From Lysinibacillus fusiformis (GTDB lineage Bacteria > Bacillota > Bacilli > Bacillales_A > Planococcaceae): a DNA stretch of 64,000 nucleotides. Below the pieces are notes generated by a model that had not been told where the DNA came from, ran no database searches, and saw only the letters and a program-made list of their open reading frames with translations. Positions 45,206 through 54,931 of the stretch are shown in pieces (positions within the stretch are counted from its first letter, which is position 1; each line of letters opens with the position of its first letter). The stretch is taken from NCBI RefSeq assembly GCF_003049525.1, contig NZ_PYWL01000003.1, forward strand, positions 405,603 through 469,602, in the 5' to 3' direction. The position numbers were made by a program, and so were the translations under genes.

Positions 45206-45538
45206 AGAGCCTTAATATCCGATAATTTTATAGTTCTAAAGAACCTTTATTATTTAATTTTTATGACGATCCTATCCTATAATATATAGAGTAGGAATAC
45301 TGTTTGTTCAAATTATCCTAATAGAATAACCTTCTATTTAAGGGTAATTTTATTAAGAAACTTAAATGATAAACATTTTTTTAGTATTATACACCTATTT
45401 ATATTTATTGGAAATAAAAAATAGTTGGATGTTTTAATGATTAAGTAGTACTATTTTCTTTCTCGTTAGTGACAATGGTCTCTAAACAAATGTAAGTGGA
45501 TTGTATATACTTACATATAGAGGGAAGGAGGAGGTAGC
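45206..45538. other. AT-rich intergenic region
   Basis: I find no gene or clear terminator in this stretch. The ribosome site AAGGAGGAGG at 45525-45534 belongs to the FapA-like gene. Promoter elements for that gene should lie here but none is convincing. Confidence 0.5.
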
Positions 45539-47110
45539 TTGATTCTAGTTCGAAATGAAAACTTCGAAATTTCTGAAGAGAATGGCAAGGTATTTATGCT
45601 TACTTTTAGTGCCGGATTTCCATTAAAAGAATTTGATAGCATACTACGTAGTCATCCGCGACTTAAATTATCTAATTTTTCAATTTTAAAAAATGTGCTG
45701 TCAACTCAAAACACAAGTCCAGTAGAAATTGGACGCTGGCTTCCAAATATAGAAGCTGAAATTGCCCGTGATAAAATGTCAGCCTCTATTTTTATCTATG
45801 AAACAAACGAATATATGGCAAATCATAAAGAAAAGCTAACACAGCAAGTACAAGAAACACTTGCGGAAAATGAAATAGTGCATGGAATATTAGATTTTGA
45901 TATTTCGAAGGCTGAACCAGGAAAAGCATTTTTAATTGCACAGGGGCAACCACCTATAGCAGGCACGGATGCACAAATTACATACTTACCTAAACCGGAG
46001 CGAAAACCGGTTATTCGTGATGATGGAAAAGCGGATTACTTTGATATGAATTTTATCTCAGAAATTTCAGAAGGCTCATGGCTAGGTGAAAAGATTCCTG
46101 CTACATTAGGTAAACCAGGGAAAAATGTGCTAGGTGAGGTAGTGGCTGCCGCACCAGGACGAGATTTTCCTATTCGATATGATACAAAATCAGCATATGA
46201 AGTGGAAGAGGACGGGAAAATTGTGATCCGCTCGAAAATTGCTGGTGTTCTAGATGATGTGAAAGGTATGATTGGTGTAAACAGACACCTACCTATTAAC
46301 GGTGATGTGGGTGTTGAAACAGGAAATCTAGAATTTAATGGTTCTCTTAGTATTAAAGGAACAGTAACAAATGGCTATACGGTTATTGCAACTGGCGATA
46401 TTTCTATTGATGGTGCTGAAGGTGTAAGCGGTGCCAAACTAATTAAATCCATTGAAGGCGATGTTTATATTCGCGGTGGCATTTTTGGTCTAGGCTCAAC
46501 AGTTGTGGAAGCGGGTGGCAATATTTTTGTCAAACATGTTAACGAAGCAAATTTATTTGCGGCGGATAGTATCCATATAGGCTTCTATGCATTAGGTTCA
46601 CAACTTTCCGCTCATTCTATTTTCGTGGACGAACGAAAAGGTAAAATTATTGGAGGACGTGCCGTAGCTAAAAATACGATTGTCACTGCCATATCAGGTA
46701 ACCGATTGGAACGTCGAACGGATTTGATTATTGAAAGTGTCAATAAACAAGAGAATAATTCGATGATGCAGGAAAAAGCTGTTCAGCTTAAAGAGTTACA
46801 ATCAGAAATTGCAGCCCATGAGTCCAAAATGAAAAGCTTATTACCATTCCTCAATCAAATGTCTAAAGAACAAACCGCGTCTTTTGAAGAGACCAAGCAG
46901 GCTTTAACAAAATTAAAGGCAGAAGCTGTTACATTAGATCGTGAAATTAAACTGATAATGGACGAAATGCGTCATATTGGAAAAGAAGAGATTATTGTCA
47001 CAAAGGAAGCGCATCCAGGAACATATATTCAAATTGGTAAAAAATCATCTTTATTAAGCAAAATGACCAATGGGAAATTTCTGCTAGAGTTTGGTGAGTT
47101 AAATGTCTAA
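45539..47110 (+). CDS. FapA/DUF342-family protein
   Basis: TTG 45539 starts 5 bases after AAGGAGGAGG. The 523 residues follow the FapA plan: an N-terminal variable part (1-150), a central right-handed beta-helix of short repeats (about 165-385, with GDVGVETGNLEFNGSLSIKG and similar ladders split) and a C-terminal coiled coil (about 395-480) before a small end domain. Family members are called flagellar assembly protein A but the role is poorly understood; no flagellar genes are nearby. The stop overlaps the next start by 8 bases. Confidence 0.85.
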   Translation: MILVRNENFEISEENGKVFMLTFSAGFPLKEFDSILRSHPRLKLSNFSILKNVLSTQNTSPVEIGRWLPNIEAEIARDKMSASIFIYETNEYMANHKEKLTQQVQETLAENEIVHGILDFDISKAEPGKAFLIAQGQPPIAGTDAQITYLPKPERKPVIRDDGKADYFDMNFISEISEGSWLGEKIPATLGKPGKNVLGEVVAAAPGRDFPIRYDTKSAYEVEEDGKIVIRSKIAGVLDDVKGMIGVNRHLPINGDVGVETGNLEFNGSLSIKGTVTNGYTVIATGDISIDGAEGVSGAKLIKSIEGDVYIRGGIFGLGSTVVEAGGNIFVKHVNEANLFAADSIHIGFYALGSQLSAHSIFVDERKGKIIGGRAVAKNTIVTAISGNRLERRTDLIIESVNKQENNSMMQEKAVQLKELQSEIAAHESKMKSLLPFLNQMSKEQTASFEETKQALTKLKAEAVTLDREIKLIMDEMRHIGKEEIIVTKEAHPGTYIQIGKKSSLLSKMTNGKFLLEFGELNV

Positions 47111-47831
47111 TTCGTCCTATATTCCAGTGTTTGCACATCGAGGGGCTTCGGCCTATGCGCTTGAAAATACCTTTAAAGCTTTCGAAAAGGCATTGGAGTT
47201 GGGGGCTGATGGCATTGAGTTAGACATTCAATTTTCAAAAGAGGGATGTCCAATTGTGTACCATGATCCACAATTGTCAAGATTAGTAGGTATCAATAAA
47301 CTGGTGAGTGATTGTACGATGGAAGAGTTATTGCGTTTTAAACTCGGAAAGCCTTGGAGGCGTCTTTTTTCATCGGCTAAAATGCCAGCATTTGATGCAG
47401 TTTTAGCATGGGCTAAAACAAATAAGCTCCCTTTAAATATTGAATTAAAATCAACCATTCTAGACAATCAAAATGGGCTAAAAGATTTTCTTCAAGGGCT
47501 CTCATTACCAACAGGAAGCCACTTCTCATCATTCCATTATGAATTACTGGAAATAGTGAAAAAACATAGGCCCGAATTTGAAACTGCTCTTATAGCCACG
47601 AAAAAATTAAAATGGGATTTGTTAGCTGATTACAAAGCGGCTGATACTGTTCATATGCATAAACGGTACTACAAGCCAAGATATTTAGAGGCATGCGTTA
47701 CAAGCGGCAAAGCCTGTCGTTTTTATGCCATTGATGGTAATGAACCGTTCTTAACGAATCCGCACCATGCTGTGTTAGGTTGGATTACGGATTATCCTGA
47801 TAAAGTCATCACTACACAGCAGCGAGTATAA
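47103..47831 (+). CDS. yqiK: Glycerophosphodiester phosphodiesterase
   Basis: The 242-residue GDPD-family TIM barrel has the signature AHRGASAYALENT (about 10-22), GIELDIQFSKEG (about 39-50) and VYHDPQLSR (about 54-62), with metal-binding Glu, Asp and His. It cleaves glycerophosphodiesters to glycerol-3-phosphate and an alcohol. There is no signal peptide, so it is cytoplasmic. ATG 47103 lies inside the end of the FapA-like gene, implying translational coupling. yqiK sits after spo0A in B. subtilis too. Confidence 0.9.
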   Translation: MSNSSYIPVFAHRGASAYALENTFKAFEKALELGADGIELDIQFSKEGCPIVYHDPQLSRLVGINKLVSDCTMEELLRFKLGKPWRRLFSSAKMPAFDAVLAWAKTNKLPLNIELKSTILDNQNGLKDFLQGLSLPTGSHFSSFHYELLEIVKKHRPEFETALIATKKLKWDLLADYKAADTVHMHKRYYKPRYLEACVTSGKACRFYAIDGNEPFLTNPHHAVLGWITDYPDKVITTQQRV

Positions 47832-47832
47832 A

Positions 47833-47880
47833 AATAGCTATCCATTAAGTCCATGTGACTTATTTGGATAGCTATTTTTA
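47833..47880. terminator. Bidirectional terminator between yqiK and yqzF
   Basis: A 12-bp stem (AATAGCTATCCA with TGGATAGCTATT) has T5 on each strand's downstream side and serves both convergent genes. Confidence 0.85.
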
Positions 47881-48114
47881 TTTTTTTTGGAAGCGAGGTG
47901 CTACTTTTCCATTTTTGCGGTCACGATGTAGTAAAAATCCTGCGAAAAAGCCGAAGCCTATCACAAAGAAAATAACACCCACTACAAATTGTAGCCATAA
48001 AAATGGGAAAGGCGAAAGAAGCTTTCCAAATAATGTATCACGCATAAATTTAATGCCGCCTGCAGCCATAAGACCAGGAATAAGCATTACAATAAATGCA
48101 GCTAAACGGGCCAT
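47878..48114 (-). CDS. yqzF: DUF2627 membrane protein YqzF
   Basis: The 78-residue protein has two transmembrane helices (about 3-25 and 40-62) and a basic tail (HRDRKNGKVAPRFQKK). It begins MARLAAFIVMLIPGLMAAGG, typical of DUF2627. ATG 48114 follows AGGAGGGG on the minus strand. The function is unknown. It is divergent from the leucine dehydrogenase gene. Confidence 0.85.
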   Translation of the reverse strand: MARLAAFIVMLIPGLMAAGGIKFMRDTLFGKLLSPFPFLWLQFVVGVIFFVIGFGFFAGFLLHRDRKNGKVAPRFQKK

Positions 48115-48503
48115 GTATACCCCTCCTTATTCCTATGATTAATTGTACCTGTGGATGGGGGAATGTCAAGAAAGGGGAGGAATCAATATAATATTTATTC
48201 CTCAAAGCTAGGCAGGGCATAAAGTGGTTTTTGTTACTGAATGTTTAGAAAATTCTTACTTAAATAAGAATGTGTAATAATAGTTGCGAAATTGTGAATT
48301 TGTCAGTATTGTAAAAATAAGTGGAGCAATATTATCCATTACTAAACAATTTTTTTCTTCCTGTATAAGGGTCTAAACACCTACTGTAAAATGGGGCTCA
48401 GTTTTTTGCTGAGAAGAGGACAATAAGGGAAAGAATTGTTAGATAAAACTTGATTGGGACGGGCATTTGGGGATGCACTTTCCAAAGCAAAGGGGCGAGT
48501 TTC
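48115..48503. other. Divergent intergenic/leader region before leucine dehydrogenase
   Basis: This holds the ribosome site of yqzF on the minus strand and, on the plus strand, a small stem (CTCAG with CTGAG, 48397-48413) and the ribosome site AGGGGCG of leucine dehydrogenase. I see no gene, and no reliable SigL or BkdR-type element. Confidence 0.5.
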
Positions 48504-49598
48504 ATGGAAATCTTCAAGTATATGGAAAAGTATGATTATGAACAATTGGTATTTTGCCAAGATGAAGCATCAGGGTTAAAAGCGGTTATCGCTATCCATG
48601 ACACAACACTTGGACCAGCATTAGGCGGTGCACGTATGTGGACATATGCTTCAGAGGAAAATGCAGTGGAAGACGCATTGCGTTTAGCACGAGGCATGAC
48701 TTACAAAAATGCGGCAGCTGGTTTAAACCTTGGCGGTGGAAAAACGGTCATTATCGGTGACCCATTTAAAGATAAAAACGAAGAAATGTTCCGTGCATTA
48801 GGTCGTTTCATCCAAGGCTTAAATGGCCGTTATATTACTGCAGAAGACGTAGGTACAACGGTAACAGATATGGATTTAATCCATGAGGAAACAGATTATG
48901 TAACAGGAATTTCACCTGCATTCGGTTCATCAGGGAACCCATCTCCAGTAACGGCGTATGGTGTTTATCGCGGTATGAAAGCGGCTGCAAAAGAAGCATT
49001 CGGTTCAGAATCATTAGAGGGATTAAAAATTTCTGTACAAGGTCTAGGAAATGTAGCTTACAAGCTTTGTGAGTATTTACATAATGAAGGGGCAAAACTT
49101 GTTGTAACAGATATCAATCAGGCAGCAATTGATCGAGTTGTAAATGACTTTGACGCAATTGCAGTAGCTCCAGATGAAATCTACGCGCAAGAAGTTGATA
49201 TTTTCTCACCTTGTGCTTTAGGTGCAATATTAAATGATGAAACAATTCCACAACTAAAAGCAAAAGTAATTGCTGGATCTGCTAATAACCAGTTAAAAGA
49301 TTCACGTCATGGTGATTACCTACATGAATTAGGGATTGTCTATGCACCAGACTATGTGATTAATGCTGGTGGCGTTATTAACGTTGCGGATGAATTATAT
49401 GGCTATAATCGTGAACGTGCTCTGAAACGCGTTGACGGTATTTATGATAGTATTGAAAAGATCTTTGCTATTTCAAAACGAGATGGCATTCCAACATATG
49501 TGGCAGCGAATCGTTTAGCTGAAGAACGCATTGCGCGTGTGGCGAAATCTCGCAGCCAATTCTTAAAAAATGAAAAAAATATTTTACACGGTCGCTAA
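48504..49598 (+). CDS. bcd: Leucine dehydrogenase
   Basis: ATG 48504 follows AAAGGGGCGAG; the upstream in-frame start at 48450 is unsupported. The 364-residue enzyme (the length of the classical Lysinibacillus/Bacillus LeuDH) deaminates Leu, Ile and Val to 2-oxoacids with NAD. Features are [10 protein letters not shown] (about 37-46), the catalytic-lysine loop [11 protein letters not shown] (about 73-83), the Rossmann [11 protein letters not shown] (about 181-191) and the late GSANNQL. It is the first gene of the branched-chain degradation series. B. subtilis places ptb and bkdR before it, which are absent here. Confidence 0.95.
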   Translation: MEIFKYMEKYDYEQLVFCQDEASGLKAVIAIHDTTLGPALGGARMWTYASEENAVEDALRLARGMTYKNAAAGLNLGGGKTVIIGDPFKDKNEEMFRALGRFIQGLNGRYITAEDVGTTVTDMDLIHEETDYVTGISPAFGSSGNPSPVTAYGVYRGMKAAAKEAFGSESLEGLKISVQGLGNVAYKLCEYLHNEGAKLVVTDINQAAIDRVVNDFDAIAVAPDEIYAQEVDIFSPCALGAILNDETIPQLKAKVIAGSANNQLKDSRHGDYLHELGIVYAPDYVINAGGVINVADELYGYNRERALKRVDGIYDSIEKIFAISKRDGIPTYVAANRLAEERIARVAKSRSQFLKNEKNILHGR

Positions 49599-49620
49599 TA
49601 TACAAGGTTTGAAAATTTGG

Positions 49621-49642
49621 AGAAGTCGCATTGTCGACTTCT
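49621..49642 (+). terminator. Stem-loop after leucine dehydrogenase
   Basis: AGAAGTCG pairs perfectly with CGACTTCT. The T tract after it is poor (TCTAATTTT), so it is a weak terminator or a mRNA-stabilising stem. Confidence 0.5.
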
Positions 49643-49783
49643 TCTAATTTTACCAACAAATAAGAGCATCGTTGTAGTAAAGCTAAAGTTCTTCTTAAGC
49701 AAGAATAGACCGTAAGCTAATTGATAGGGTGCTTGTTTAATAGATAGAATACTTTAGCACTTTTCTCAAAAGGGGGAATAAAC

Positions 49784-51211
49784 ATGGCTCAAAATTATGA
49801 TGTTGTCATTTTAGGTGGAGGTACAGGCGGTTACGTTGCGGCCATCCGAGCTGCACAACTAGGCTTGAAAACAGCTATTGTAGAGCGGGAGCGTTTAGGC
49901 GGAACATGCTTGCATAAAGGTTGTATTCCAAGTAAAGCCTTACTTCGAAGTGCAGAAGTATATCGAATGGCTAATAAAACAGCTAGTGAATATGGTGTCG
50001 ATATTGAAGGTGTAACACTGCAATTTGACAAAGTTCAAGCTAGGAAACAAGCAATCGTTGAGCAATTAAGCCAAGGTGTGAATACACTGATGAAAAAAGG
50101 TAAAATAGATGTTTATCATGGTACAGGACGAATTTTAGGTCCCTCTATTTTCTCACCAATGCCAGGAACGATCTCGGTTGAAATGTCTAATGGGGAAGAA
50201 AATGAAATGCTTGTACCGACGAATGTTGTCATTGCAACTGGCTCAAAGCCGCGAGGTATGGCTGGATTAACAGTTGATGGTCAATATGTGATGAATTCAG
50301 ATCATGCGTTGGAGCTTGATCATTTACCGAAATCATTGTTAATCGTTGGCGGTGGTGTCATTGGTATTGAGTGGGCATCTATGCTTTGCGATTTTGGCGT
50401 AAATGTAACAGTGGTAGAATACGGACCAACTATCTTACCTGCAGAAGATGCAGATATCGTAAAAGAAGTAACAAAGCAGCTTGAAAAGCGTGGAGTTCGC
50501 ATTGTGACAAATGCCCGTTTAGAGGCAGATACATTCAAAATAGAAAATGATAACGTTTTCATTTCTGCCAAAGTGAATGATCAGGAAGAAATCTTTGACG
50601 CTGATAAACTTTTACTTTGTGTAGGACGTGAAGCCAACACGCAAGATATTGGTTTGGAAAATACAGAAATCGAAGTGGAAAATGGCTTCATTAAAGTGAA
50701 TGATTCTTATCAAACGAAGGAATCACATATGTATGCCATTGGAGATGTGATTGGTGGCTTACAGTTAGCACATGTTGCTTCTCATGAAGGACTGTCAGCG
50801 ATCGAGCATATTGCGACAGGTAAAACCGAGCATTTAAATGATCTGAACGTACCAAAATGCGTTTATTCATATCCGGAAGTTGCTAGCATCGGTTTAACAG
50901 AGGTTGCTGCCAAAGAGCGAGGCCTTTCATTAAAGATTGGTAAATTCCCGTTCAAGGCAATTGGTAAGGCATTGGTAAATGGAGAAGCAGAAGGTTTTGT
51001 AAAAATTATTGCTGATGAAGAAACAGATGATATTTTGGGTATTCATATGGTAGGGCCGCACGTGACAGATTTAATTGGAGAAGCATCTTTAGCTAAATTA
51101 TTGGATGCAACGCCATGGGAAATTAGTCAGGCAATCCATCCACATCCTTCATTAAATGAGGTATTAGTGGAATCAGCTTTAGCAGTTGATGGTCGTGCTA
51201 TCCATTTTTAA
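49784..51211 (+). CDS. lpdV: Dihydrolipoamide dehydrogenase of branched-chain oxoacid complex (E3)
   Basis: The 475-residue FAD flavoprotein reoxidises the lipoyl group of E2. The FAD loop is VILGGGTGGYVAAIRAA (about 7-23), the redox-active disulfide is Cys42/Cys47 in GGTCLHKGCIPSK, the NAD loop is VGGGVIGIEWAS (about 187-198), and the C-terminal HPHPSLNE (about 452-459) supplies the catalytic His-Glu pair. ATG 49784 follows AAGGGGG. It precedes E1 alpha by 88 bases. B. subtilis has buk between bcd and lpdV; it is missing here. Confidence 0.95.
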   Translation: MAQNYDVVILGGGTGGYVAAIRAAQLGLKTAIVERERLGGTCLHKGCIPSKALLRSAEVYRMANKTASEYGVDIEGVTLQFDKVQARKQAIVEQLSQGVNTLMKKGKIDVYHGTGRILGPSIFSPMPGTISVEMSNGEENEMLVPTNVVIATGSKPRGMAGLTVDGQYVMNSDHALELDHLPKSLLIVGGGVIGIEWASMLCDFGVNVTVVEYGPTILPAEDADIVKEVTKQLEKRGVRIVTNARLEADTFKIENDNVFISAKVNDQEEIFDADKLLLCVGREANTQDIGLENTEIEVENGFIKVNDSYQTKESHMYAIGDVIGGLQLAHVASHEGLSAIEHIATGKTEHLNDLNVPKCVYSYPEVASIGLTEVAAKERGLSLKIGKFPFKAIGKALVNGEAEGFVKIIADEETDDILGIHMVGPHVTDLIGEASLAKLLDATPWEISQAIHPHPSLNEVLVESALAVDGRAIHF

Positions 51212-51299
51212 ATTTTTCTGAATTTCATAACTAACGTATCCAAATGTGGGGATATAGGATAAGATAGTTATTTCTCTATAATACGAAAGGGGTGTTCGT

Positions 51300-52316
51300 A
51301 TGCAAGATGTTCAAATCAAACATGAAGATTTAGGTTTGTCAAATGAAGATGTACTTGCTATGTTCGAAACAATGTTAATGGCCAGAAGATTAGATGAGCG
51401 TATGTGGTTATTAAACCGTTCTGGTAAAATTCCGTTTGTTATTTCTTGTCAAGGTCAGGAGGCAGCACAAGTTGGGGCAGCCTTTGCACTAAATAAAGAT
51501 AAAGATTATATTGCACCATATTATCGTGATATGGGTGTTGTTTTACACTTTGGTATGACACCAAGAGAGCTGATGTTATCTGCATTTGCAAAAGCGGAAG
51601 ATCCAAACTCTGGTGGACGTCAAATGCCAGGGCATTTTGGTCAAAAGAAAAATCGTATTTTAACAGGATCTTCGCCTGTAACAACGCAGGTGCCGCACGC
51701 AGTTGGCGTAGCACTTGCAGGACGTCTACAAAAAGAGGATTTTGTTTCTTTCGTGACACTTGGTGAAGGTTCTTCTAACCAAGGAGATTTCCATGAAGGG
51801 GCAAACTTCGCAGGTGTTCATAAATTGCCAGTTATTATCATGGTAGAAAACAATCAATATGCGATCTCTGTACCCGTTGAACGCCAGTTAGGCTGCGCGA
51901 AGGTTTCTGATCGTGGAATTGGCTACGGTATGCCAGGTGTCACGGTTGATGGGAAATGCCCATTACAAGTTTACAAAGTGGTAAAAGAAGCAGCGGACCG
52001 TGCACGTAATGGAGAAGGCCCAAGCTTAATCGAAACAGTCACATATCGTTTAACAGCCCACTCTTCGGATGATGATGATCGTCAATATCGTACGGCTGAA
52101 GATATAGCAGAAGGTAAGGCAAAAGATCCGATTGTGTTATTCGAAAAGTATTTAACAGATGCTGGCGTCATGACTGAAAAAGTACGTACAGAAATTGAAG
52201 AACGTGTGATGGCAGAAGTGAATGAAGCGACTGATTATGCAGAAGCGGCTCCATATGCACAACCAGAGGATGCCATGAAATATGTTTATGCACCAGTGGA
52301 CGGAGGTGACATGTAA
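51300..52316 (+). CDS. bkdAA: Branched-chain 2-oxoacid dehydrogenase E1 alpha
   Basis: The 338-residue TPP-binding subunit decarboxylates 2-oxoisocaproate, 2-oxoisovalerate and 2-oxo-3-methylvalerate. TPP motif: GEGSSNQGDFHEGANFAGV (about 157-175) ending NNQYAIS; YRLTAHSSDDDDRQYR (about 249-264) is the phosphorylation-loop region of the family. ATG 51300 follows AAAGGGG. Its TAA overlaps the start of E1 beta, so the two are translated together. Confidence 0.95.
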   Translation: MQDVQIKHEDLGLSNEDVLAMFETMLMARRLDERMWLLNRSGKIPFVISCQGQEAAQVGAAFALNKDKDYIAPYYRDMGVVLHFGMTPRELMLSAFAKAEDPNSGGRQMPGHFGQKKNRILTGSSPVTTQVPHAVGVALAGRLQKEDFVSFVTLGEGSSNQGDFHEGANFAGVHKLPVIIMVENNQYAISVPVERQLGCAKVSDRGIGYGMPGVTVDGKCPLQVYKVVKEAADRARNGEGPSLIETVTYRLTAHSSDDDDRQYRTAEDIAEGKAKDPIVLFEKYLTDAGVMTEKVRTEIEERVMAEVNEATDYAEAAPYAQPEDAMKYVYAPVDGGDM

Positions 52317-53299
52317 TGGCAGTTATGTCTTATATTGATGCGATTACATTAGCAATGAAAGAAGAAATGGAACGTGATGAGCGAGTTTTCATTTTAGGAG
52401 AAGATGTTGGCCGTAAGGGCGGTGTATTCAAAGCGACTAATGGTCTGTACGATCAATTCGGTGAGTACCGTGTACTAGATACGCCACTTGCAGAAAGTGC
52501 TATTGCAGGAGTTGGTATTGGGGCAGCGATGTATGGTATGCGTCCGATCGCAGAAATGCAATTTGCTGATTTCATTATGCCAGCTGTCAACCAAATCGTC
52601 TCTGAGGCAGCTAAAATCCGTTACCGTTCTAATAATGATTGGACTTGTCCAATGGTAATCCGTGCACCTTTTGGTGGAGGAATTCATGGGGCACTTTATC
52701 ATTCTCAATCCGTTGAAGCCCTTTTTGCGGGTACACCTGGTTTAAAAATAGTTATACCATCAACTCCGTATGATGCTAAAGGATTGCTGAAAGCAGCTAT
52801 TCGTGATGAAGATCCAGTATTGTTCTTTGAACATAAACGTGCTTATCGATTAATTAAGGGTGAGGTACCGCTAGACGATTACACGTTACCAATCGGCAAG
52901 GCTGATGTGAAGCGTGAAGGGGATGATGTGACGGTCATTACCTATGGTTTAGCTGTACACTTTGCGCTACAAGCGGCAGAGCGTCTAGCTGCAGATGGTA
53001 TTTCTGCGCATATACTTGACCTACGCACAGTTTATCCACTTGATAAGGAAGCAATAATTGAGGCAGCAAGTAAGACAGGAAAAGTATTACTTGTTACGGA
53101 GGATAATAAAGAAGGTAGTATCATGAGTGAAGTTGCCGCAATTATAGCGGAGCATTGTTTATTTGAGCTTGATGCACCAATTCAACGTCTAGCAGGACCT
53201 GATGTGCCAGCAATGCCATATGCACCAACTATGGAGAAATACTTTATGATTAATCCTGATAAAGTTGAACGTGCGATGAGAGAGCTTGCGGCATTTTAA
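52316..53299 (+). CDS. bkdAB: Branched-chain 2-oxoacid dehydrogenase E1 beta
   Basis: The 327-residue transketolase-fold partner of E1 alpha begins VMSYIDAITLAMKEEMERD (about 3-21) and has GEDVGRKGGVFKAT (about 28-41), MQFADFI (about 81-87) and PFGGGIHGALYHSQS (about 118-132), all family-conserved. ATG 52316 shares the A of the E1 alpha stop. A 165-base gap with a strong inverted repeat separates it from bkdB. Confidence 0.95.
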   Translation: MAVMSYIDAITLAMKEEMERDERVFILGEDVGRKGGVFKATNGLYDQFGEYRVLDTPLAESAIAGVGIGAAMYGMRPIAEMQFADFIMPAVNQIVSEAAKIRYRSNNDWTCPMVIRAPFGGGIHGALYHSQSVEALFAGTPGLKIVIPSTPYDAKGLLKAAIRDEDPVLFFEHKRAYRLIKGEVPLDDYTLPIGKADVKREGDDVTVITYGLAVHFALQAAERLAADGISAHILDLRTVYPLDKEAIIEAASKTGKVLLVTEDNKEGSIMSEVAAIIAEHCLFELDAPIQRLAGPDVPAMPYAPTMEKYFMINPDKVERAMRELAAF

Positions 53300-53346
53300 C
53301 ATACCAAGCAAGGCTGATTGAAAAAATGAAAGCCTCAGACGGAAGA

Positions 53347-53384
53347 ACAGATTTTGGCTTAGCCGTTTGAAAGTCAAAATCTGT
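53347..53384. repeat. Inverted repeat between bkdAB and bkdB
   Basis: ACAGATTTTG (53347-53356) and CAAAATCTGT (53375-53384) form a perfect 10-bp stem with an 18-base loop and no T run after it. It may be an mRNA processing or stability element or a partial attenuator within the operon. Confidence 0.5.
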
Positions 53385-53463
53385 CTATTTGCCTATCTTC
53401 GTTTATTAATTTAGCGCTGCATCAGGTACAATGTCGCCTAGGCTTAATTGATGGGAGGAATAA

Positions 53464-54810
53464 ATGATGGCGGTTCAAAATATTACTATGCCACAGCTCG
53501 GCGAAAGTGTAACAGAAGGTACAATTGAAAAATGGCTTGTGAAGCCTGGTGATACAGTAAAAAAATATGATTCTTTAGCAGAAGTTGTGACAGATAAAGT
53601 AAATGCGGAAATTCCATCGTCGTTTGAAGGGGTTATTACGGAGCTAATTGCACAAGAAGGTCAAACATTACCAGTTGGTGCAGTCGTATGCTCGATTGAA
53701 ATTGCAGGGGATAGTGAATTACCACCTCCACCTCCTGAGAAAAAATCTGCTGTAAGCACAGCGATTTTAAATGCAGGTGTTCAAAAGAAACAAGAGGCAT
53801 CACAATCAGTTTCTACTCCTCCTTTAGCCGCTCCAAAAGAAGCGCGTAAGGACAAAGTGCGTTACTCACCTGCTGTCCTACGACTTGCACAGGAGCATGA
53901 TATTGCACTCGAGCAAGTTACGGGAACGGGCGAGGGTGGTCGCATTACAAGAAAAGACTTGTTACAACTAATTGAAACGGGCGATATCCCAACTGCAACT
54001 AGTGCGGCACCTACGCCAGCAACGAGTCAAGCACCATTTGAACAGCCAGCTCCTGCACAAGCTCAGCATGCAGAAAAACCTGCCGCACCGGTACAACCTA
54101 TTCAGCCGGGAGATATTGAAATTCCAGTGACGAAGGTCCGTCGTGCCATTGCTAATAATATGGTAAGAAGTGTTCATGAGGCTCCACATGCTTGGATGAT
54201 GATGGAAGTAGACGTGACAGATTTAGTTGCTTATCGAGATAGCCTAAAAGGTGAATTTAAGCAAAAAGAAGGCTTTAACCTTACATATTTTGCCTTCTTT
54301 GTAAAAGCAGTGGCTCAAGCCTTGAAAGAATTCCCAATGATGAATTCGATGTGGGCTGAGGATAAAATTATTCAAAAGCATGACATCAATATTTCGATTG
54401 CAGTAGCGACGGATGATGCATTATTCGTGCCTGTTATAAAACACGCGGATGAAAAATCCATTAAAGGAATTGCTAGAGAAATTCATGAGCTTGCTAACAA
54501 GGTTAGAACTGGAAAATTAGCCATGGATGATATTAAAGGTGGTACATTTACCGTAAATAATACGGGAGCATTTGGCTCTATTCAATCAATGGGTATCATT
54601 AATTATCCACAAGCTGCTATCCTTCAAGTGGAAAGTATTGTCAAAAAACCAGTCGTTTTACCTGGTGGAATGTTTGCCGCTCGTGATATTGTGAATTTAT
54701 GTTTATCATTAGATCATCGTGTGTTGGATGGACTAGTATGTGGTAAATTCCTAAATAGAGTAAAAGAAATACTCGAAAATACAAATAAATCTTCGACGTC
54801 AGTCTACTGA
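53464..54810 (+). CDS. bkdB: Branched-chain dihydrolipoyl acyltransferase (E2)
   Basis: The 448 residues form a lipoyl domain (about 3-80, lipoylated Lys45 in TDKVNAEIP), an Ala/Pro linker, a peripheral-subunit-binding domain (about 138-172, VRYSPAVLRLAQEHDI split), a second Ala/Pro-rich linker, and the catalytic acyltransferase core (about 215-440) with SLDHRVLDG containing the active-site His. It builds the 24-mer core of the complex. ATG 53464 is 5 bases after GGGAGG; ATG 53467 (8 bases) is equally likely. It needs lipoyl groups from the LipM pathway. Confidence 0.95.
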   Translation: MMAVQNITMPQLGESVTEGTIEKWLVKPGDTVKKYDSLAEVVTDKVNAEIPSSFEGVITELIAQEGQTLPVGAVVCSIEIAGDSELPPPPPEKKSAVSTAILNAGVQKKQEASQSVSTPPLAAPKEARKDKVRYSPAVLRLAQEHDIALEQVTGTGEGGRITRKDLLQLIETGDIPTATSAAPTPATSQAPFEQPAPAQAQHAEKPAAPVQPIQPGDIEIPVTKVRRAIANNMVRSVHEAPHAWMMMEVDVTDLVAYRDSLKGEFKQKEGFNLTYFAFFVKAVAQALKEFPMMNSMWAEDKIIQKHDINISIAVATDDALFVPVIKHADEKSIKGIAREIHELANKVRTGKLAMDDIKGGTFTVNNTGAFGSIQSMGIINYPQAAILQVESIVKKPVVLPGGMFAARDIVNLCLSLDHRVLDGLVCGKFLNRVKEILENTNKSSTSVY

Positions 54811-54817
54811 TGACTTG

Positions 54818-54854
54818 TCGGAAACCTGCTGTATAAGGGTTTCCGATTTTTTTT
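54818..54854 (+). terminator. Terminator of the bkd operon
   Basis: A 9-bp perfect stem (TCGGAAACC with GGTTTCCGA) is followed by eight T. Confidence 0.9.
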
Positions 54855-54931
54855 ATGCTTTCCGAGTCGCAATTTGTCATGTAGAATAACAAATAGAAAC
54901 TACTAAGGGGGGAAGCTGATTAAGCGTCCGC

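Noticed and set aside
48452..48476. SigL (-24/-12) promoter before leucine dehydrogenase (TTGGGACGGGCATTTGG)
   Set aside because: The -24 half is passable but the invariant GC of the -12 element is missing at the right spacing.
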